DNA of 7,695 nucleotides, taken from Candidatus Paracaedibacteraceae bacterium UBA6184. GTDB taxonomy: Bacteria; Pseudomonadota; Alphaproteobacteria; UBA6184. The stretch covers positions 1 through 7,695 of the forward strand of contig DITM01000003.1 of NCBI GenBank assembly GCA_002422845.1, written 5' to 3'. The notes below the pieces were generated by a model that was not told the DNA's origin, searched no databases, and was given only the letters and a program-made list of their open reading frames with translations. The position numbers and the translations under genes are program-made. Shown here piece by piece: positions 6,465-7,695 of this stretch; the stretch's first letter is position 1, and each line of letters begins with the position of its first letter.

Positions 6465-7010
6465 CTAAATTTGCACCCGCTTAGCCGTACGGTTAATCAC
6501 TCGTTTTTTACCCATTTGTACTTTGCGTTGCAGTTGCAACAATCCATACAATAAAGCTTCTGCAGTTGGGGGACATCCTGGCACATAAATATCGACAGGC
6601 AGAATACGATCGCACCCACGAACAACAGAATATGAGTAATGATAATATCCACCACCATTGGCACATGACCCCATTGAAATGACCCATTTGGGATCTGGCA
6701 TCTGGTCATATATGCGTCGCAATGCCGGTGCCATTTTGTTGGTGAGCGTCCCTGCAACAATCAATACATCGGCCTGTCGTGGGCTGGGTCTGAAGAACAT
6801 ACCAAACCGTTCAAGATCATATCTAGCCGCAGCGGTGTGCATCATTTCAACGCCACAACACGCCAAACCAAAGGTTAATGGCCACATGGATCCTGACTGA
6901 GCCCACCTAGCAAGTTCATCAAGTGTCGATAAAACAAATCCTTTATTTTCAACGTCTTTATACGAATCAAATAAGAATTTATCTTGTGGATTTGAAGAGT
7001 CTAATCCCAT
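6465..7010 (-). CDS. nuoB: NADH-quinone oxidoreductase subunit B (PSST-type, N2 cluster)
   Basis: Holds N2, the terminal [4Fe-4S] cluster that reduces quinone. From ATG 7010 (MGLDSSNPQD) it is 181 residues. N2 ligands are the adjacent Cys51 and Cys52 (LACCGVEMM), Cys116 (GSCANGGGYYHYSYSVVRG) and Cys146 (VPGCPPTAEALLYG), in the family spacing. FFRPSPRQADVLIVAGTLTNKMAP (72-95) is also conserved. The start is set by AAGGAG at 7018-7023, seven bases upstream, which lies downstream of the alternative GTG 7031 and so argues against that longer form. It overlaps the nuoA 3' end by 10 bp. The C-terminal tail is basic (KKRVINRTAKRVQ). Confidence 0.98.
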   Translation of the reverse strand: MGLDSSNPQDKFLFDSYKDVENKGFVLSTLDELARWAQSGSMWPLTFGLACCGVEMMHTAAARYDLERFGMFFRPSPRQADVLIVAGTLTNKMAPALRRIYDQMPDPKWVISMGSCANGGGYYHYSYSVVRGCDRILPVDIYVPGCPPTAEALLYGLLQLQRKVQMGKKRVINRTAKRVQI

Positions 7011-7360
7011 TCTAAGGCTCCTTTTTTCCACTCATAAATAAATCCGATGAGTAAAATAAATAAAAAACTGAAAACTCCAGCAAATGCTGACCATCCAAGT
7101 TCTAAGAACGTGACAGCCCATGGGAATAGCAGTGCGACTTCTAAATCAAATAGCACAAATAAAATAGCGACTAAATAATAGCGAATATCAAAGCGAATGC
7201 GTCCCGTATTAAATGCATCAAATCCACATTCATAGGGAGCAATTTTATCGTCGTAAACAGTGCGATGACCTCGAATAAATGCTAATGCAACAAACACGGT
7301 TGCAATGAACACACCGGCACCAACGAACACCAAAATTGGTAAGTATTCTTCTAAATTCAT
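7001..7360 (-). CDS. nuoA: NADH-quinone oxidoreductase subunit A (ND3-type)
   Basis: Small membrane subunit at the junction of the two complex I arms. From ATG 7360 (MNLEEYLPIL) it is 119 residues, the family size, with three membrane helices at about 7-29, 62-85 and 91-110. The loop carries YECGFDAF, with Cys45 equivalent to the ND3 loop cysteine known for reporting the active/deactive state of the mitochondrial enzyme. FDLEVALLFPWA (71-82) has the conserved acidic residue Glu74. It is the first gene of the operon. No Shine-Dalgarno precedes this ATG, and a promoter -10 box sits only ten bases upstream. The frame stays open to GTG 7426, but that extension spans the promoter and is unlike NuoA. 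Confidence 0.96.
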   Translation of the reverse strand: MNLEEYLPILVFVGAGVFIATVFVALAFIRGHRTVYDDKIAPYECGFDAFNTGRIRFDIRYYLVAILFVLFDLEVALLFPWAVTFLELGWSAFAGVFSFLFILLIGFIYEWKKGALEWD

Positions 7361-7369
7361 TATACAATC

Positions 7370-7399
7370 ATTATACACATGTTTAAGTTTACAGGACAA
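7370..7399 (-). promoter_or_regulatory. sigma70-type promoter for the nuo operon
   Basis: A perfect TATAAT -10 (7370-7375) has a TTGTCC -35 (7394-7399, 4 of 6 consensus) at an 18-bp spacing. Initiation about seven bases after the -10 would fall near 7362-7365, leaving only a few bases before the nuoA ATG. A second TATAAT (7359-7364) overlaps that ATG and cannot serve it. This is the best promoter-like match upstream of nuoA by eye, but AT-rich DNA gives false matches. Confidence 0.55.
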
Positions 7400-7454
7400 A
7401 GTATTAACAAATGGTAAGGATTTCACATAAGATAGGTTAGATGTGAATTTGAGA

Positions 7455-7473
7455 CATGTTATTAAGAAACATG
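7455..7473. promoter_or_regulatory. inverted repeat CATGTT-N7-AACATG upstream of the nuoA promoter
   Basis: Perfect 6-bp arms (7455-7460 and 7468-7473) with a 7-base spacer lie about 55 bases upstream of the -35 box. A further CATGTT half-site (7378-7383) falls in the promoter spacer. The pattern could suit a dimeric regulator, but short AT-rich repeats are common and I link it to no known factor. Confidence 0.25.
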
Positions 7474-7494
7474 AGGAGAATTTTGACCCATTAC

Positions 7495-7520
7495 GGGCGT
7501 GGGAGGGGTAAGGTTTGGGG
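7495..7520 (+). other. potential G-quadruplex (plus strand, template for nuo transcription)
   Basis: Four runs of three or more G (7495-7497, 7501-7503, 7505-7508, 7517-7520) are separated by loops of 3, 1 and 8 bases. The last loop is slightly longer than the common 7-base limit. The G-rich strand is the template for nuo transcription, so a quadruplex would form in DNA rather than in nuo mRNA. Confidence 0.4.
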
Positions 7521-7643
7521 ATAAAATTGAGGTTTTTCGTGTGTAGTGGTGTTTTGTTCCTTTGAGTTTGTTAAGGTCGTTATTTAAAGTGTTTTACTTT
7601 TTTTAATTAAACGCACCGAGGCATCCCCTGAAAATCACGTGAC

Positions 7644-7672
7644 AAAAAAACTCATTCATAACGCCGAATGAG
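7644..7672 (-). terminator. rho-independent terminator of an upstream minus-strand gene
   Basis: On the minus strand a perfect 7-bp stem CTCATTC/GAATGAG (7666-7672 with 7651-7657, 8-base loop) is followed immediately by seven T (7650-7644). It would end a transcript arriving from beyond the right edge and so separate nuo from its upstream neighbour. The stem is only moderately GC-rich, so efficiency may be partial. Confidence 0.65.
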
Positions 7673-7679
7673 GAAGGCG

Positions 7680-7695
7680 GACTTTTTAGCAAGTC
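7680..7695. repeat. short inverted repeat cut by the window edge
   Basis: GACTT (7680-7684) and AAGTC (7691-7695) form a 5-bp stem with a 6-base loop. The bases before it (GGCG) would lengthen the stem if the sequence beyond the edge continues CGCC, giving a second terminator-like or repeat hairpin. That continuation is not visible. Confidence 0.3.

Larger units (their letters stand above)
7427..7695. other. gene-free region upstream of nuoA
   Basis: I find no credible reading frame here. In order away from nuoA it holds a CATGTT/AACATG inverted repeat, a G-run cluster, about 90 bases in which the plus strand is strongly G/T-biased and poor in C, an A/T-rich patch around 7580-7611, the palindrome TCACGTGA (7635-7642), and a minus-facing terminator for a gene beyond the window. 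Confidence 0.7.

Noticed and set aside
7361..7426. longer nuoA beginning at GTG 7426
   Set aside because: The extension covers the promoter, has no SD and does not match NuoA, which normally begins just before the first membrane helix.
7586..7607. plus-strand terminator AAAGT/ACTTT followed by T's
   Set aside because: The stem is only 5 bp and AT-rich, and no plus-strand gene ends before it.
1..7695. CRISPR array, rRNA, integrase, transposase or defence genes
   Set aside because: No regularly spaced repeats and no such coding sequences were seen; apart from the nuoF-nuoG element the window is an ordinary complex I operon.

Overview
This window holds the 5' two thirds of a bacterial NADH:quinone oxidoreductase (respiratory complex I) operon. 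All genes are on the minus strand, so transcription runs from high to low coordinates: nuoA, nuoB, nuoC, nuoD, nuoE, nuoF, nuoG and the first 207 codons of nuoH, which runs off the left edge. nuoC and nuoD are separate genes (not fused as in E. coli). The A-to-H order, the subunit lengths and the wording of the conserved motifs (for example the NuoD quinone-site region and the NuoB N2 motif) are those of Alphaproteobacteria. Base composition is moderate to low in G+C, which would suit an AT-leaning alphaproteobacterium such as a host-associated Holosporales/Rickettsiales-like lineage; that placement is inference only.

Layout from the promoter side: bases 7427-7695 carry no credible gene. They contain a rho-independent terminator facing the minus strand (end of an upstream gene outside the window), a strongly G/T-biased stretch with a potential G-quadruplex, a small inverted repeat, and a sigma70-like promoter so close to nuoA that its mRNA would be nearly leaderless. 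The nuo genes then follow tightly packed: A/B overlap by 10 bp, B-C are 8 bp apart, C/D overlap by 8 bp, and D/E, E/F and G/H each overlap by 4 bp (ATGA). The redox ligands expected for N1a (NuoE), FMN/N3 (NuoF), N1b, N5 and N4 (NuoG) and N2 (NuoB) are all present, so the electron path from NADH to quinone looks intact.

The exception is the nuoF-nuoG junction, with 180 bp between the two reading frames. About 139 bp of it is a GC-rich (about 64% by hand count), almost completely self-complementary element flanked by 5-bp direct repeats. It folds into an interrupted long hairpin plus a compact four-way (cloverleaf-like) junction with single-base linkers. Element plus one repeat copy is 144 bp, exactly 48 codons, so a small reading frame that starts behind a strong ribosome-binding site in the nuoF tail and ends on the nuoG start codon stays open through it. 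This resembles the behaviour of Rickettsia palindromic elements, but I do not recognise the sequence as a known family. It is the most novel-looking item in the window.
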